DNA of 64,000 bases from Verrucomicrobiaceae bacterium (GCA_016713035.1 JADJPW010000004.1:248001-312000), one strand, 5' to 3'; shown: positions 46,024 to 59,157, counted from the first letter of the stretch. Notes: generated by a model not told the origin, from the letters alone. Translations and numbers: made by a program.

Positions 46024-48075
46024 ATGAAAACGAAAACACTCATCCTCGCCGCGATCTGGGGCGGCACCCTGGCCGCACAGGCTGCTAGCACTCCCTTCTC
46101 GTGGGGAGGCAACAGCGCTGGACAGCTCGGTGACGGCACCACCACAGATAGCCTCACGGCTGTGGCCGTGGATACTAGTGGTGTGCTCTCCGAAAAGACA
46201 ATCGTCGCTTTGAGTTCTTGTGCGAGCGCCAGCCACACACTAGCTGTGGCATCTGACGGGACGGTCTATGGTTGGGGTTACAACTACAATGGGGAACTCG
46301 GCGATGGCACTACTGCAAATCCTTACAGTCCAGTCGCAGTCTCGATGACGGGTGCTTTAGCAGGCAAGACAGTCGTCGCGGTGGCCGCCGGCTATTACCA
46401 CAGCCTTGCTCTCACATCCGATGGCCTGCTCTTTGCATGGGGTAAGAATAGTTCAGGTCAACTCGGTAACGGCAGCACCACGGATAGCACGACTGCGGTG
46501 GCAGTGGATATGGCCGGTGCTCTCTCTGGTAAAAGCGTCACAGCCATAACCTGCGGCGGTGAATTTTCTGCTGCGGCAACTTCTGACGGACTCGTCTTCA
46601 CCTGGGGAAGCAATAGCGTTGGTCAGCTTGGTAATGCCACCAACACGAACAGCACTGTCCCCGTGGCAATCAACACAAGCGGAGTGCTTTCTGGAAAAGT
46701 CGTCACGCAAATCAGCGCAGGCCTGGCCCACATGCTAGCCTGCACCTCAGATGGTCATGTCTATTCATGGGGAATTGGCGCCTCGGGTTGTCTAGGAAAT
46801 GGCGCTTCTGTCAGTAGCAACGTACCAGTCGCTGTGGATGTCACTGGAGTGCTCGCCTCTAAAAGCATCATCAAAGTCGGATGCACCGCTAACTCCAGTG
46901 CTGCATTATCCTCTGATGGTCTGATCTATACATGGGGTTTATATGCGCTCGGCAATGGTACAGTCTCGGGTAGCGACACACCAGTAGCGGTGGATACGAG
47001 TGGAGTTCTCTCCGGTAAGGTCGTCACTCACATTTCAGGCGGTTCCTATCATATGCTCGCACTCACCTCAGACGGTGAACTCTTCTCTTGGGGGTATAAC
47101 TATTTTGGTATGCTCGGCGATGGCAGCACGACTGAAAGGGACTCCCCCGTAGCGGTCGATAGCTCTGGTGTCCTCGCAGGCATGGCTCCGAGCCTTATTT
47201 CGACGGGATACTATCAATCCTTCATCCTCGCCTCTCCCTCCACCTCCACCATCACCGCCACCGCACGCCACACCTATGCCGCGAACTTCGGCTGGCTGAA
47301 CTGGCGCACGAATCCGCTCGCCACCGACGCACCGGTCATCGAGGCCACCATGCTGCATGGCAAGGTGTACAGCTCCAACGTAGGCTGGATCGACCTCGGC
47401 GATGGCACACCCACCGGCAGCGGCAGCCAGTACACGCAGACCGGTGGTGACATCGGCGTGAATCACGACGGCTCAGGCGGCCTCAGTGGATATGCGTATG
47501 GCGCAAACATCGGCTGGATCACCTTTGATCCCGCCATCGCTGCGCCCCCCCGCGTGAATCTCACCACCGGTGCCTTCAGCGGTTACGCCTACTCCGCGAA
47601 CTGCGGGTGGATCCACCTCGGCAGCCTCACCACACGCATGAATCCCGGTGCTGATACAGAACTCCTCGCTGTTGGCGGCAGCGGGGATGGCATCGCAGAT
47701 GCCTGGGAGCAGGAGCAGGCACAAAACGCCGGCATCACGCCCAATCTGGCCAATCTCGGATTCAGCCCCAACAGCGACTACGATGGCGACGGCGTCAGCG
47801 ACTACCTCGAATACCTCGCCGACAGCAATCCCTACAGTGCAGGCAGTCAGCTAAAAATCACCGACTTCACCCACAATCCCAGCACCGGTGAAATAGACCT
47901 CGGCTGGAACAGCAGTGCCCGCCGCATCTACAAGGTGTTTTGCAGCAGTGATCTACTGACCTGGACGCAAGTTGGAGCCACGCAGACTGGCGGCACCAGC
48001 TCACTCCAGCTCACTGGCCCAGCCGCGCCACATCTCTTCTTCCGTGTGGAGACGCTACTGCCACTGAGTCAGTGA
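46024..48075 (+). CDS. Secreted RCC1-repeat protein with GWI repeats and calcium-loop region
   Basis: A 683-residue protein with a signal peptide (LILAAIWGGTLAAQAAS). From about residue 25 to 405 it has seven or so RCC1-type propeller repeats (FSWGGNSAGQLGDGTTTDS, VYGWGYNYNGELGDGTTANP, FSWGYNYFGMLGDGSTTERD). Next come four spaced copies of a Gly-Trp unit (AANFGWLNW, SSNVGWIDL, GANIGWITF, SANCGWIHL). Near 550-600 an Asp-rich loop (DYDGDGVSDYLEYLADSNP) suggests calcium binding. The final domain resembles an autotransporter-like or sorting module. Function is unknown; binding or adhesion at the surface is plausible. Confidence 0.75.
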   Translation: MKTKTLILAAIWGGTLAAQAASTPFSWGGNSAGQLGDGTTTDSLTAVAVDTSGVLSEKTIVALSSCASASHTLAVASDGTVYGWGYNYNGELGDGTTANPYSPVAVSMTGALAGKTVVAVAAGYYHSLALTSDGLLFAWGKNSSGQLGNGSTTDSTTAVAVDMAGALSGKSVTAITCGGEFSAAATSDGLVFTWGSNSVGQLGNATNTNSTVPVAINTSGVLSGKVVTQISAGLAHMLACTSDGHVYSWGIGASGCLGNGASVSSNVPVAVDVTGVLASKSIIKVGCTANSSAALSSDGLIYTWGLYALGNGTVSGSDTPVAVDTSGVLSGKVVTHISGGSYHMLALTSDGELFSWGYNYFGMLGDGSTTERDSPVAVDSSGVLAGMAPSLISTGYYQSFILASPSTSTITATARHTYAANFGWLNWRTNPLATDAPVIEATMLHGKVYSSNVGWIDLGDGTPTGSGSQYTQTGGDIGVNHDGSGGLSGYAYGANIGWITFDPAIAAPPRVNLTTGAFSGYAYSANCGWIHLGSLTTRMNPGADTELLAVGGSGDGIADAWEQEQAQNAGITPNLANLGFSPNSDYDGDGVSDYLEYLADSNPYSAGSQLKITDFTHNPSTGEIDLGWNSSARRIYKVFCSSDLLTWTQVGATQTGGTSSLQLTGPAAPHLFFRVETLLPLSQ

Positions 48076-48110
48076 TTTTGGAGAGCACAAAGCCACGCCT
48101 GCGGCCTCGA

Positions 48111-49632
48111 TCACTCCCACTCGATGCTGGCGGGCGGCTTGGTGCTGATGTCGTAGAGCACGCGGTTTACGCCTTTGACGCGGTTGAGAATCTGATTGGA
48201 TGCATTCCGCAGCACACTATATGGCAGCTCCACCCAATCGGCGGTCATCGCATCTTCGCTGATGACAGCACGCAGGGAGATGGCTTGCTCGTAGCTGCGC
48301 TCATCGCCTTTGACGCCGACGGTCTTCACTGGCAGCAGCGCGGCATAGGCCTGCCATGTCTGCTCATACCAGCCACTCCGGCGGAGCTCGCCGATGAAGA
48401 TGGCATCGGCCTGCTGGGTGATGGCGACACGCTCGGGCGTGATCTCGCCCGGAATACGCACGGCGAGGCCGGGGCCGGGGAATGGATGCCGCCACAAAGC
48501 GCGGTGCGGGATGCCCAGACTGGCGCCGAGGGCTCGGACTTCGTCTTTGAAGAGCTCTGCGAGCGGCTCCAGCACTTTCCCCTGCTCTTTGAGCTCCATG
48601 ATGCGATCGACACGATTGTGATGCGTTTTGATCTTGCTGGCAATGCTGCCGCTGGTGGCGCTTTCGATGACGTCGGGATAAAGCGTGCCCTGGGCGAGCA
48701 GTTCGACGTTGTCGGCCACTTTCCAGAATTCTTCGACAAAGAGCGTGCCGATGATGCGGCGCTTCTGCTCTGGATCGGTGATGCCTTTGAGCGCTCCGAG
48801 GAAGATGGCGCTGGCGTCGATCTGCTCGATAGGGACACCGACTTCACCGAAGAGTGCTTTCACCTCAGCAGACTCATTCAGACGCATGAGGCCGGTGTCG
48901 ATGTAGATGCAGCGCACCTTCACTCCCGCCCGCGCCAGGAGCACGGCGAGCACGGTGCTGTCCACGCCGCCGGAGACGCCGCAGATGACTTCGCGATTGC
49001 CGACTTCCGTTTTGATGCGCTCGATCATCTGGGCTTTGAACTCCTGGATGTCGAATTTGGCGAGCTGCGCCCCGCTTTTGGTCAAAAAGTTCCGCAGGAT
49101 GGCGGTGCCCTCATGCGAATGCGTGACCTCTGGGTGAAACTGGATGCCCCAGCAGCGATCCGACCACTTCAGCGCCACGGGGACGGCATCTTCATTGGCC
49201 GCGATGACTTTCGTCGTGGTGGCCAGATTCGCGCAGGTGTCGCTATGGCTCATCCAGACCTGGGATTCGTGCGAGATGCCATCAAAGAGGTCTGCGTGAT
49301 CTGTCACGACGAGCTTGGCAGGACCGTACTCGCGGGTGACGCCGGGCTTCACGGTGCCGCCATGCTTGATATTGAGGAGCTGCATGCCGTAGCACACGCC
49401 CAGCACCGGCACGCCAAAGGACATCAGTTTGTCGAAATCGACATCCGGTGCATCTTTCTCCGAAGTGCTGCGCGGGCCGCCGGATAGGATGATGGCACCT
49501 GGATTTTGTAATTTCGCCAATTCCGCAGGCGGATACAGGTGTGAGACGAAGCCGAGCTCGCGGACGCGGCGGACGATGAGCCTGGGAATACTGGGAGCCG
49601 TAATCGAGGACGGCGACTTCTTGGGGCGTCAT
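48111..49632 (-). CDS. guaA: GMP synthase (glutamine-hydrolysing), frame broken by one base near the N-terminus
   Basis: A 506-residue enzyme (corrected) that makes GMP from XMP with ATP and glutamine. The N-terminal class I amidotransferase has the nucleophile in GVCYGMQLLN, and the ATP-PPase domain the P-loop GVSGGVDSTV; the dimerisation domain ends in KPPASIEWE. The frame as read starts at 49520, missing the N-terminus. In the other frame MTPQEVAVLDYGSQYSQ lies directly upstream from 49632; removing one base at 49581-49582 joins it to LIVRRVRELGFVSHLYPPAE. Convergent with the RCC1 gene. Confidence 0.95.
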
Positions 49633-49759
49633 GGGGAAGGTAGCAGCCTTTACGAAGAGCGGCGGCCCTTGCAAGCAGCAGTCAGCCCTCCCGCCCGCCC
49701 CGCCCCATCTGGAGCCAAAGGCAGACCGGGACAAGAATGCAGGGTGAGAGGCGTTTCCT

Positions 49760-51277
49760 ATGCCCCCGCTTATGAAATCCCTTTTCCTTTTCTTTTGCCT
49801 CGCCACAGCGGTGCTAGCTCGTCAGCCGAATGTCGTTCTCATCCTCGCCGATGACCTGGGACGCGGGGATCTGGGCTGTTATGGCCAGAAAATCATCCGC
49901 ACGCCGAATCTGGACCGCATGGCGGCAGAGGGGATGAAGCTGATGGATCATTACAGTGGGAATGCCGTGTGTGCCCCTTCGCGATGCGTGTTGATGACAG
50001 GCATGCACCCTGGGCATGCCTTCATCCGTGATAATCGACAGGCTGATAACGCGAAAGGGCTCCCTAAAATGGGCAAGCCGGAGCACGAGGGCCAGTTTCC
50101 CATTCCTGATGCGACTCAGACAATGCCAGAGGCATTCCGAGCAGCCGGGTATGTGACGGGTGGTTTTGGAAAATGGGGCCTCGGGGGGCCTGGTAGCACC
50201 GGGGAGCCGCTCAAACAGGGCTTTGATCGCTGGTTCGGCTACAACTGCCAAGGTGTAGCGCATAATTTTTATCCCACCTATCTCTGGGATAATGACAAAA
50301 CCATTGATCTGAAGAATGCCCCCTTCCCCTCCAATGACAAACTCAGGCCCGATGAGGACCCGAGCAAGCCAGAGAGCTACAAGCGCTTTCAGGGCCGCGA
50401 GTACTCGGCAGATCTGATCGCAGACGCTGCGCTGGACTTCGTCCGCGAGAACAAGGAACGGCCCTTCTTTCTGTATTGGCCCACGACGGTGCCGCATCTC
50501 GCCCTCCAGGTGCCAGATGACTCGCTAGCGGAGTATGTAGGCAAATTTGATGATCCACCTTATCCCGGCGGCAAGGGCTACACGCCCCACTTCCGCCCCA
50601 GGGCGGCCTACGCGGCGATGGTGACACGCATGGATCGAGAAATCGGAAAAATGATGACGCTGATCGCTGATCTCGGGCTGGATGAGAACACGATCTTTAT
50701 CTTCATCAGCGATAATGGCTCCCTCCATGGCACGCATCAGGGTCTGGGCGGTGTCGATGCAGCTTTCTTTGATAGCAGCGGTGGGCTGCGTGATGGCAAG
50801 GGCACGCTCTATGAAGGTGGCATCCGATCCCCTGGCATCGTGCGCTGGAAGGGCCAAGTCGCGGCGGGCAGCACCAGCACGGCTGTGACCGGGTTTGAGG
50901 ACTGGATGCCGACTTTACTCGATCTCTGCGGCATCCAGAAAGCCAGCAGTGACATCGATGGGCTTAGTTTCGCCGCACTACTGCGCGGCAAAGGCAATGT
51001 GGGCCGAGATTTCCTCTACCGTGAGTTCACTGGCTACGGGGGCCAGCAATGTGTGCGCATGGGGAAATGGAAGTACATCCGCACAGGCCTAAGCGCTGGC
51101 CCAAAGAGCAAACGCGGCGCAAAAACGGCCGAGGAACTCTATGATCTAGAAAACGATGCCGGAGAGTCGAAAAACGTCATTGCGGAGCATCCAGACGTCG
51201 TCGCGAAGATCCAAGAGATCGCTGCACGCGAGCATCGCAACAGTGCCGAGTTCAAATTCCCCGCTCTGGATAAGTAG
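49760..51277 (+). CDS. Secreted sulfatase (arylsulfatase family)
   Basis: A 505-residue sulfatase with a signal peptide (KSLFLFFCLATAVLARQ). The family core is clear: NVVLILADDLGRGDLGCYG with two calcium-binding Asp, the formylglycine motif CAPSRCVLMTG (Cys near residue 71, C-x-P-x-R), YVTGGFGKWGLGGPG, and FIFISDNGSLHG with further metal ligands. The Cys type needs a formylglycine-generating enzyme, which is not in the window. It removes sulfate esters from polysaccharides or aryl substrates. A purine-rich ribosome site (GAGAGG) precedes the ATG at 49760. Divergent from guaA. Confidence 0.93.
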   Translation: MPPLMKSLFLFFCLATAVLARQPNVVLILADDLGRGDLGCYGQKIIRTPNLDRMAAEGMKLMDHYSGNAVCAPSRCVLMTGMHPGHAFIRDNRQADNAKGLPKMGKPEHEGQFPIPDATQTMPEAFRAAGYVTGGFGKWGLGGPGSTGEPLKQGFDRWFGYNCQGVAHNFYPTYLWDNDKTIDLKNAPFPSNDKLRPDEDPSKPESYKRFQGREYSADLIADAALDFVRENKERPFFLYWPTTVPHLALQVPDDSLAEYVGKFDDPPYPGGKGYTPHFRPRAAYAAMVTRMDREIGKMMTLIADLGLDENTIFIFISDNGSLHGTHQGLGGVDAAFFDSSGGLRDGKGTLYEGGIRSPGIVRWKGQVAAGSTSTAVTGFEDWMPTLLDLCGIQKASSDIDGLSFAALLRGKGNVGRDFLYREFTGYGGQQCVRMGKWKYIRTGLSAGPKSKRGAKTAEELYDLENDAGESKNVIAEHPDVVAKIQEIAAREHRNSAEFKFPALDK

Positions 51278-51491
51278 TGAGGCCTGCTATTTCTCCTCTC
51301 CAGGGAACAGCAGCCAACGATCTGCGACGATCTCCGTAATCATGACGCAGTGATCTGACTGTGCTGTGGGTGGGAATGCGATGCGCAGTGTGATGGCAGC
51401 TTTGGTGCCTGGACGGCGCAGCGGAGGCAGTGGCAGACTTTTGGCTGGGACAATGAGTCATAGGAGGGGGCTCCGAGACAGTGAAACGGCA

Positions 51492-52617
51492 TTACCTGGC
51501 ACTCAGGCGGCGAAACAACCAAGCTCCAAGCCCGAGAAAAATCACATTGGGTGCCCACATGATGAGATGCGGCAATGCGGCCGGTTTATCGTTCATGGCA
51601 TCCCCCATGATGATGAATGCCATGTACACCAAAGCGGTAGCGATGCCGATGACGAAGCCGGCGCTGGTTTCACGCCGCTGCGCAGTCACACCGAGCGGGA
51701 TACCCACAAGGGCGAAAGTGATGGAGGCGAGAGAGAAGCTATAGCGCTTATGCAATTCTGTTCGGGAAAGTGAGCGCTCTTGAGGGGTCATTTCAGCATC
51801 CGTGAAGATGTCCCTCGATGTATCCACCTCCTGGGAGAGAGCGGATGTGGTCTTCATGCTGGCATTCACCCGCACGGTGTCTTTTTGCAACTCCTCGAGG
51901 GAAAATGCCAACCACGCATCTCGGATGCCTAGTGTGGTCGGAATTCCTTCGCCGGACGCTGCCACGCCACCTTCCGTGTTCATACCACGCAGGTTGAGGG
52001 AAAAGTTAAGGGAACCGGGCGTGGTATGCAGCTCACCTTCATCTGCACGGATGTAGGAGGCACCTGTTCCCGCATCAAGTTTCATGATATGTAGGTCACT
52101 CAGTTTCGTGCCTTCACGTTTGCCCGTGTAGATGCGGTAGCCTGGCATTTTATCGAGCACTTGGCCTTCTTGGAAAAGCGTTTCAGGGTTCTGCGCCACG
52201 ACACTGTAAAAAAGCCTTTTCATGCGATCTTTCGCAGCAGGAGCTAATTCCACATTCACCCAAAAACAAATTCCGGCCAATACGAAGGCCAATGCAAAGA
52301 CCGGCAGACATATTCGGATCATCGACATCCCGCTCATGCGCATGGAAACGAGTTCATTGTCCGCCGATAGCCTGCCAAAGACTAGCAGGATAGCCGTGAG
52401 GAATGCCCAAGGGATGGTGTAAATGAGCGAAAACGGCACCACCAGTCCAACAAACTCCATGACGACCGAAAGGGGCAGCTCCGTATTGCCGAGCAGCTCA
52501 TCGAGCTTTTTTATACACATTGCCCAGCACCATGACGCCGCTGAGTAAGCCCACACCGATAAGCGTCGCCATTCCGATCTGGCGTGCGAGGTAGCGGTCT
52601 AAAATTCGCGGGAGCAT
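51492..52617 (-). CDS. LptF/LptG family lipopolysaccharide export permease, frame broken by one base near the start
   Basis: A 374-residue (corrected) inner-membrane permease. Six membrane helices split around a periplasmic domain of about 180 residues, as in LptF/LptG (YjgP/YjgQ). Start at 52617: MLPRILDRYLARQIGMATLI and GVGLLSGVMVLGNVYKK, joined to LDELLGNTELPLSVVMEFVG if one A is removed from the six-A run (six T on the + strand) at 52507-52512. It extracts lipopolysaccharide from the inner membrane with LptB and the paired permease. Which paralogue it is cannot be settled here. Divergent from the Xer gene. Confidence 0.85.
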
Positions 52618-52742
52618 GGAGAGTGTGCAGGGGGCTCCGTTCTGTGTTCTCTGTTCGCCTAGCTTGCAACTCAGAAACAAGGAGTGCCGCCCCAGACCAA
52701 AAGACTTTGCTAGAGGCCACTTTTTCGCACTTTGGGTGTACC

Positions 52743-53663
52743 ATGGCAGAAAATGAGACGGAATCCCCACCAATGACCCGCGACCAACTCGCAGAGGACT
52801 TCCTGTGCTACATGGATGCAGAACGACGCAGCTCGCCGCGCACGCTGGGGAACTATGAATTGGCAATGCGTCAGTTCCGTGAGTGGCGGACTCCCTTTAA
52901 AGGCTGGGACCAGCTCACGGCGGATGATTTTCGCGCATTCCTTTTCCACCTCATGAAGCAGGAAAGGGGCCGCGCCACGATACGACTGCAATTTGCGGCA
53001 TTACGTAGCTTCTTCAAATGGCTCACCCGCAGACGCGACTGGACTCACAATCCACTATTGGACGTGCAATTGCCAAAACTGGAGAAAAAACTGCCCGTAG
53101 TCTTCACCCAGACGCAAATCGAGGAAATGCTCGCACTGCCTCTGAAGTCGCCTAAAGACAAACAGGCAGCCTCCTGGTCTCCAGAGCGTGATGCGGCCAT
53201 TTTGGAGATGTTTTACTCCACCGGCATGCGCTTAAGTGAACTCGCTGGACTCGATGTCACCGATGTGGATCCGATTGGAGAAATTGTGCGAGTTTTTGGC
53301 AAAGGCCGCAAAGAGCGTCTCTGCCCGCTAGGCCAACCCGCATTGGAGGCGCTCCAGCGCTATCGGCATAAGGCACGGGTACATGACGGTGCATTATTCA
53401 TCAGCAAAGTTCGCCGACGCATGTCACTCATCGCAATCAGCGAAGTGGTAAAGAAATACTGGGTCCAAAGCGGACTGGCCGTCCATATGACGCCGCATAA
53501 ATTCCGCCACAGCTTTGCAACTCACTTGCTGAACAACGGCGCAGATCTCCGCAGCGTTCAGAGCTTACTCGGACACGCCAGTCTCAGCACAACGCAGATC
53601 TACACGAACGTCTCCACACAGAGAATGAAGGAAGTCTATGACGCCGCGCACCCTAGGGCATGA
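52743..53663 (+). CDS. Tyrosine recombinase XerC/XerD
   Basis: A 306-residue site-specific recombinase that resolves chromosome dimers. The N-terminal SAM-like domain (SSPRTLGNYELAMRQFREWR) is followed by the catalytic domain: first Arg in STGMRLSELAGLD, then HKFRHSFATHLL with HxxR, LLGHASLSTTQIYTNVS with the His and the nucleophile Tyr. Length and lack of integrase arms fit Xer, not a phage integrase. The start at 52743 is the Met that begins the family sequence. Its stop is two bases from the convergent coaX end. Confidence 0.9.
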   Translation: MAENETESPPMTRDQLAEDFLCYMDAERRSSPRTLGNYELAMRQFREWRTPFKGWDQLTADDFRAFLFHLMKQERGRATIRLQFAALRSFFKWLTRRRDWTHNPLLDVQLPKLEKKLPVVFTQTQIEEMLALPLKSPKDKQAASWSPERDAAILEMFYSTGMRLSELAGLDVTDVDPIGEIVRVFGKGRKERLCPLGQPALEALQRYRHKARVHDGALFISKVRRRMSLIAISEVVKKYWVQSGLAVHMTPHKFRHSFATHLLNNGADLRSVQSLLGHASLSTTQIYTNVSTQRMKEVYDAAHPRA

Positions 53664-53665
53664 GC

Positions 53666-54403
53666 TCACATCTTCAAAGTAGGCGTTTGCCCAATGATTC
53701 TGAGTCCATGAAGAGTGAGGTCTGCATCTACGGCAATATCTTCCTCCATACCGCTGATGATCCACGCAGCATCGCCACCCGTCGCGACGATTTTCGGTGC
53801 AGTGAGCTCTTTGCGAAGGGCCTCTAGGATACCTTTTACCATACCTCGATAACCGATAGCGGCCCCAGCAAGAATGGCGTCTTTTGTTGATGTGCCAATG
53901 GCGCTAGTTGGCTCACTCAACTCCACGCGTGGTAGTAGCGCGGTGCGCTCGTGAAGATAATCGGTCATGAGGCGCAACCCGGGGGCGATCACCCCTCCGA
54001 TATAATTGCGATCCTCACTCAAAATATCAAAAGTAACCGCAGTGCCAAAGTCAATAACGATGCCAGGTGCTCCATGCATCGAGGAGAGCGCGACCGCATT
54101 TGCCAAACGATCTGGTCCGATGGTTTCAGGCTTAGGGTATCGAATACCAATTCCCATGGGAGTATCATGCCGCAAAACGGTTAATTTAGTTCCGAGCACC
54201 TCAGTGAAAGCCTCGACCGCTTTTGGCACAACACTACACAAAATCGCTCGACCAAAAGACCAACCGGTTACGACTTGATGAATGGTTTCTGGAGAAATAT
54301 CCCGCGTGGCCTGCTCACGTCGCTCTAAAATGACGTCGCTAGTTGCTAGGCCGAATTTTGTGCGCCCGTTACCAATGTCGATGAGCAGTAGATTGTTCTT
54401 CAC
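53666..54403 (-). CDS. coaX: Type III pantothenate kinase
   Basis: A 245-residue ATP-dependent kinase that phosphorylates pantothenate, the first step of coenzyme A synthesis. ASKHA-fold motifs are seen: LLLIDIGNGRTKFGLA (phosphate 1), the GPDRLANAVALSS block, VIDFGTAVTFDIL (phosphate 2) and GGVIAPGLRLM. Start is a GTG at 54403 which overlaps the stop of the MFS gene (GTGA), so the two genes are coupled. By eye, this gene and the MFS gene have lower GC than the rest of the window. Confidence 0.92.
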   Translation of the reverse strand: MKNNLLLIDIGNGRTKFGLATSDVILERREQATRDISPETIHQVVTGWSFGRAILCSVVPKAVEAFTEVLGTKLTVLRHDTPMGIGIRYPKPETIGPDRLANAVALSSMHGAPGIVIDFGTAVTFDILSEDRNYIGGVIAPGLRLMTDYLHERTALLPRVELSEPTSAIGTSTKDAILAGAAIGYRGMVKGILEALRKELTAPKIVATGGDAAWIISGMEEDIAVDADLTLHGLRIIGQTPTLKM

Positions 54404-55641
54404 GCTCCCAAAGTGGTGTTAGGGCGATGTTTTGGCAAATCCCAGAAAAAGCGCATCGCAATCACGCCTATCCAAGGTGCGATTCCGGCTATCACGAGAC
54501 CTTCGTCGTATGATCCTGTCTTATCAGCGATCCATCCAAAGAATTTATGAAGCGGGGAAGTCACAGCCCAGACCCACATGCTCAATAAACCAGTAACCTG
54601 ACCGACGTGCAAAGGGGATAGCTCCTGTACGAAGCTATAATAACACGGAAACAGAGCCAAAGCGCCAGCACCGATAATGAGAAGAACCCCTAACAGCAAC
54701 CATCCTTGAGTCAGCCACGGCAGCGAAACACTCATGGATGTAAATAAACATGCTCCCGCATAAACCCATCGGCGTGATTGATGCGCATCGAACCCGCGCT
54801 TCGCCAGAAATATTGAGAAAATGCCGGCAAAAATGCAGCCTACGTCGGTAGCGATGTAGTACGCACTTTGAAAGTCGAGCGCCGCCGCCTCAGTGTAACC
54901 CCGGCCAGTCTGTAGAAACTTCATCATCCAAACGCGATAAATATGCCAAACCGTTTGAGTTCCTGTGATTAGAAGAGCTAGCGCCCAAAATCGGCTACTG
55001 AAAATTAATTCGGAAATTTTCCGACCATGAGTAACCTTCGTATTTTGGGGAGCTGTATCCAATTCGCTGGGCCGCATTGTAACAAACCAGAGCAGGACCC
55101 ATCCCAACCCTGTTGCCCCCACAATCACAAAAGCGCCGCGCCATGATCCAATTTCGTCAGTCATGAGTGCTTTCATGATTTGTGGCGTAACAATGGCGCC
55201 AATGCTCGCGCCACTTTGCAATACACTATTGCCCATTGTGCGATCCTTTTCAGTCAGAAGAGAAAACGTTGTTTTTAGTGCGCATGGCCAGTGACCGGCT
55301 TCAAAAAAACCGAGCAAAAACCGACAAAGTAGCAGCTCGTGGTAGCTACTGGTCCAACCTGAAACCATTCCCATAATGGACCAACCGGCCAAAACGAACG
55401 GATATAGCCAATAAATTCGAAAGCGATCTGCCAACAATCCAAATACCAGCGATCCAAAAGCGAATGCCCATCCAAAAAGCAGCTCCAAATTTCCATATTG
55501 TTCCTCGCTAAGCGAAAACTCTTTTGTCACTCGGATAGAAGCGTTCGCCAAAGTGACGCGATCCATATAATTGATCGTTGTCGCTAGCAGTAGCAGTCCA
55601 CAGACATACCACTTCCAAATATTTGAGCGTTTTGAATCCAT
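54400..55641 (-). CDS. MFS transporter, anion:cation symporter (hexuronate/glucarate-like) type
   Basis: A 413-residue membrane protein with twelve predicted helices. The first loop has INYMDRVTLANASIRV and the 2-3 loop LLADRFRIYWLYPFV, as in the ACS family that includes ExuT/GudP. The fourth to fifth region (GFFEAGHWPCALKTTFSLLT) also fits. It probably imports a sugar acid or similar organic anion with protons or sodium. Coupled to coaX by a GTGA overlap, though a metabolic link is not obvious. The start at 55641 puts a short basic stretch before the first helix. Confidence 0.85.
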   Translation of the reverse strand: MDSKRSNIWKWYVCGLLLLATTINYMDRVTLANASIRVTKEFSLSEEQYGNLELLFGWAFAFGSLVFGLLADRFRIYWLYPFVLAGWSIMGMVSGWTSSYHELLLCRFLLGFFEAGHWPCALKTTFSLLTEKDRTMGNSVLQSGASIGAIVTPQIMKALMTDEIGSWRGAFVIVGATGLGWVLLWFVTMRPSELDTAPQNTKVTHGRKISELIFSSRFWALALLITGTQTVWHIYRVWMMKFLQTGRGYTEAAALDFQSAYYIATDVGCIFAGIFSIFLAKRGFDAHQSRRWVYAGACLFTSMSVSLPWLTQGWLLLGVLLIIGAGALALFPCYYSFVQELSPLHVGQVTGLLSMWVWAVTSPLHKFFGWIADKTGSYDEGLVIAGIAPWIGVIAMRFFWDLPKHRPNTTLGA

Positions 55642-55822
55642 GGAGGTTTGAGCCAACAATGACGAAGGACTATACGTCGATTGGATTGGAGCCTATTGCA
55701 GTAAACCAATCGTAAAACCCGTTTTGATTTAAGTTTGCATGAGCTGAACGGGTTAGGACTAAACCTCAAAGGTTGAAATGCGAAGAAATGGCTGGCGTGA
55801 AGAAATGAATAAACACTGCGTG

Positions 55823-55862
55823 TAAAAAAAGACACCCCGCATTTCTTTCGAAATGCGGGGTG
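55823..55862 (-). terminator. Rho-independent terminator of the rRNA operon
   Basis: A 13-base perfect stem (55833-55845 and 55850-55862) with a four-base loop, followed in the minus-strand direction by a seven-T run (55824-55830). It lies directly downstream of 5S rRNA. Confidence 0.92.
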
Positions 55863-55868
55863 GATTAA

Positions 55869-55984
55869 ACTGGCAACGTCCTACTTTCGCGGAGCCTATC
55901 GCCCAACTATCATCGGCGCAACAGCGTTTCACTTCCGTGTTCGGGATGGGAACGGGTGGGGCCACTGTGCCATGGTCACCAGAC
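55869..55984 (-). rRNA. rrf: 5S ribosomal RNA
   Basis: About 116 bases directly after the 23S gene. The conserved 5S core is seen on the + strand (for example CATCGGCGCAACAGCGTTTC and the TTCGGGATGGGAACGGGTG segment), and the two ends pair (CTGGCAACG with the complementary 5' end). Ends are approximate. Confidence 0.92.
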
Positions 55985-56123
55985 TGCAAATCACGAGCCG
56001 TGTGGCTGTGATTTGAGTGTCTGGGGACACTCGGAGCAAAGTCCAAGTTCCTTGGCAACTGCATATAGGTAAAACAAAATCTTTCGAGCTTTCGAAACAA
56101 ACTGTGTTGGATGGAAATCGAAC

Positions 56124-58966
<2,843 letters not shown>

Positions 58967-59157
58967 TGCGTATGAACGATTTCCTTGATGGCAACACCGA
59001 AGTGTCGCCGGAAAGTCGTTACGCTTGATTCTATTCTTTATCTTTTGTGTTTTGAAACCTTTCGGTCTCAAGAATTGCTCAATTAATTTTGTTTTCTACC
59101 CTGTATGCAGTTGTCAAGGAACATGGACCTGTGAAAAAAGAAGATGAAATGAGAGGG

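Noticed and set aside
52743..53663. Integrase of a mobile island
   Set aside because: Length and sequence fit a housekeeping Xer recombinase; no attachment repeats or cargo genes are seen.
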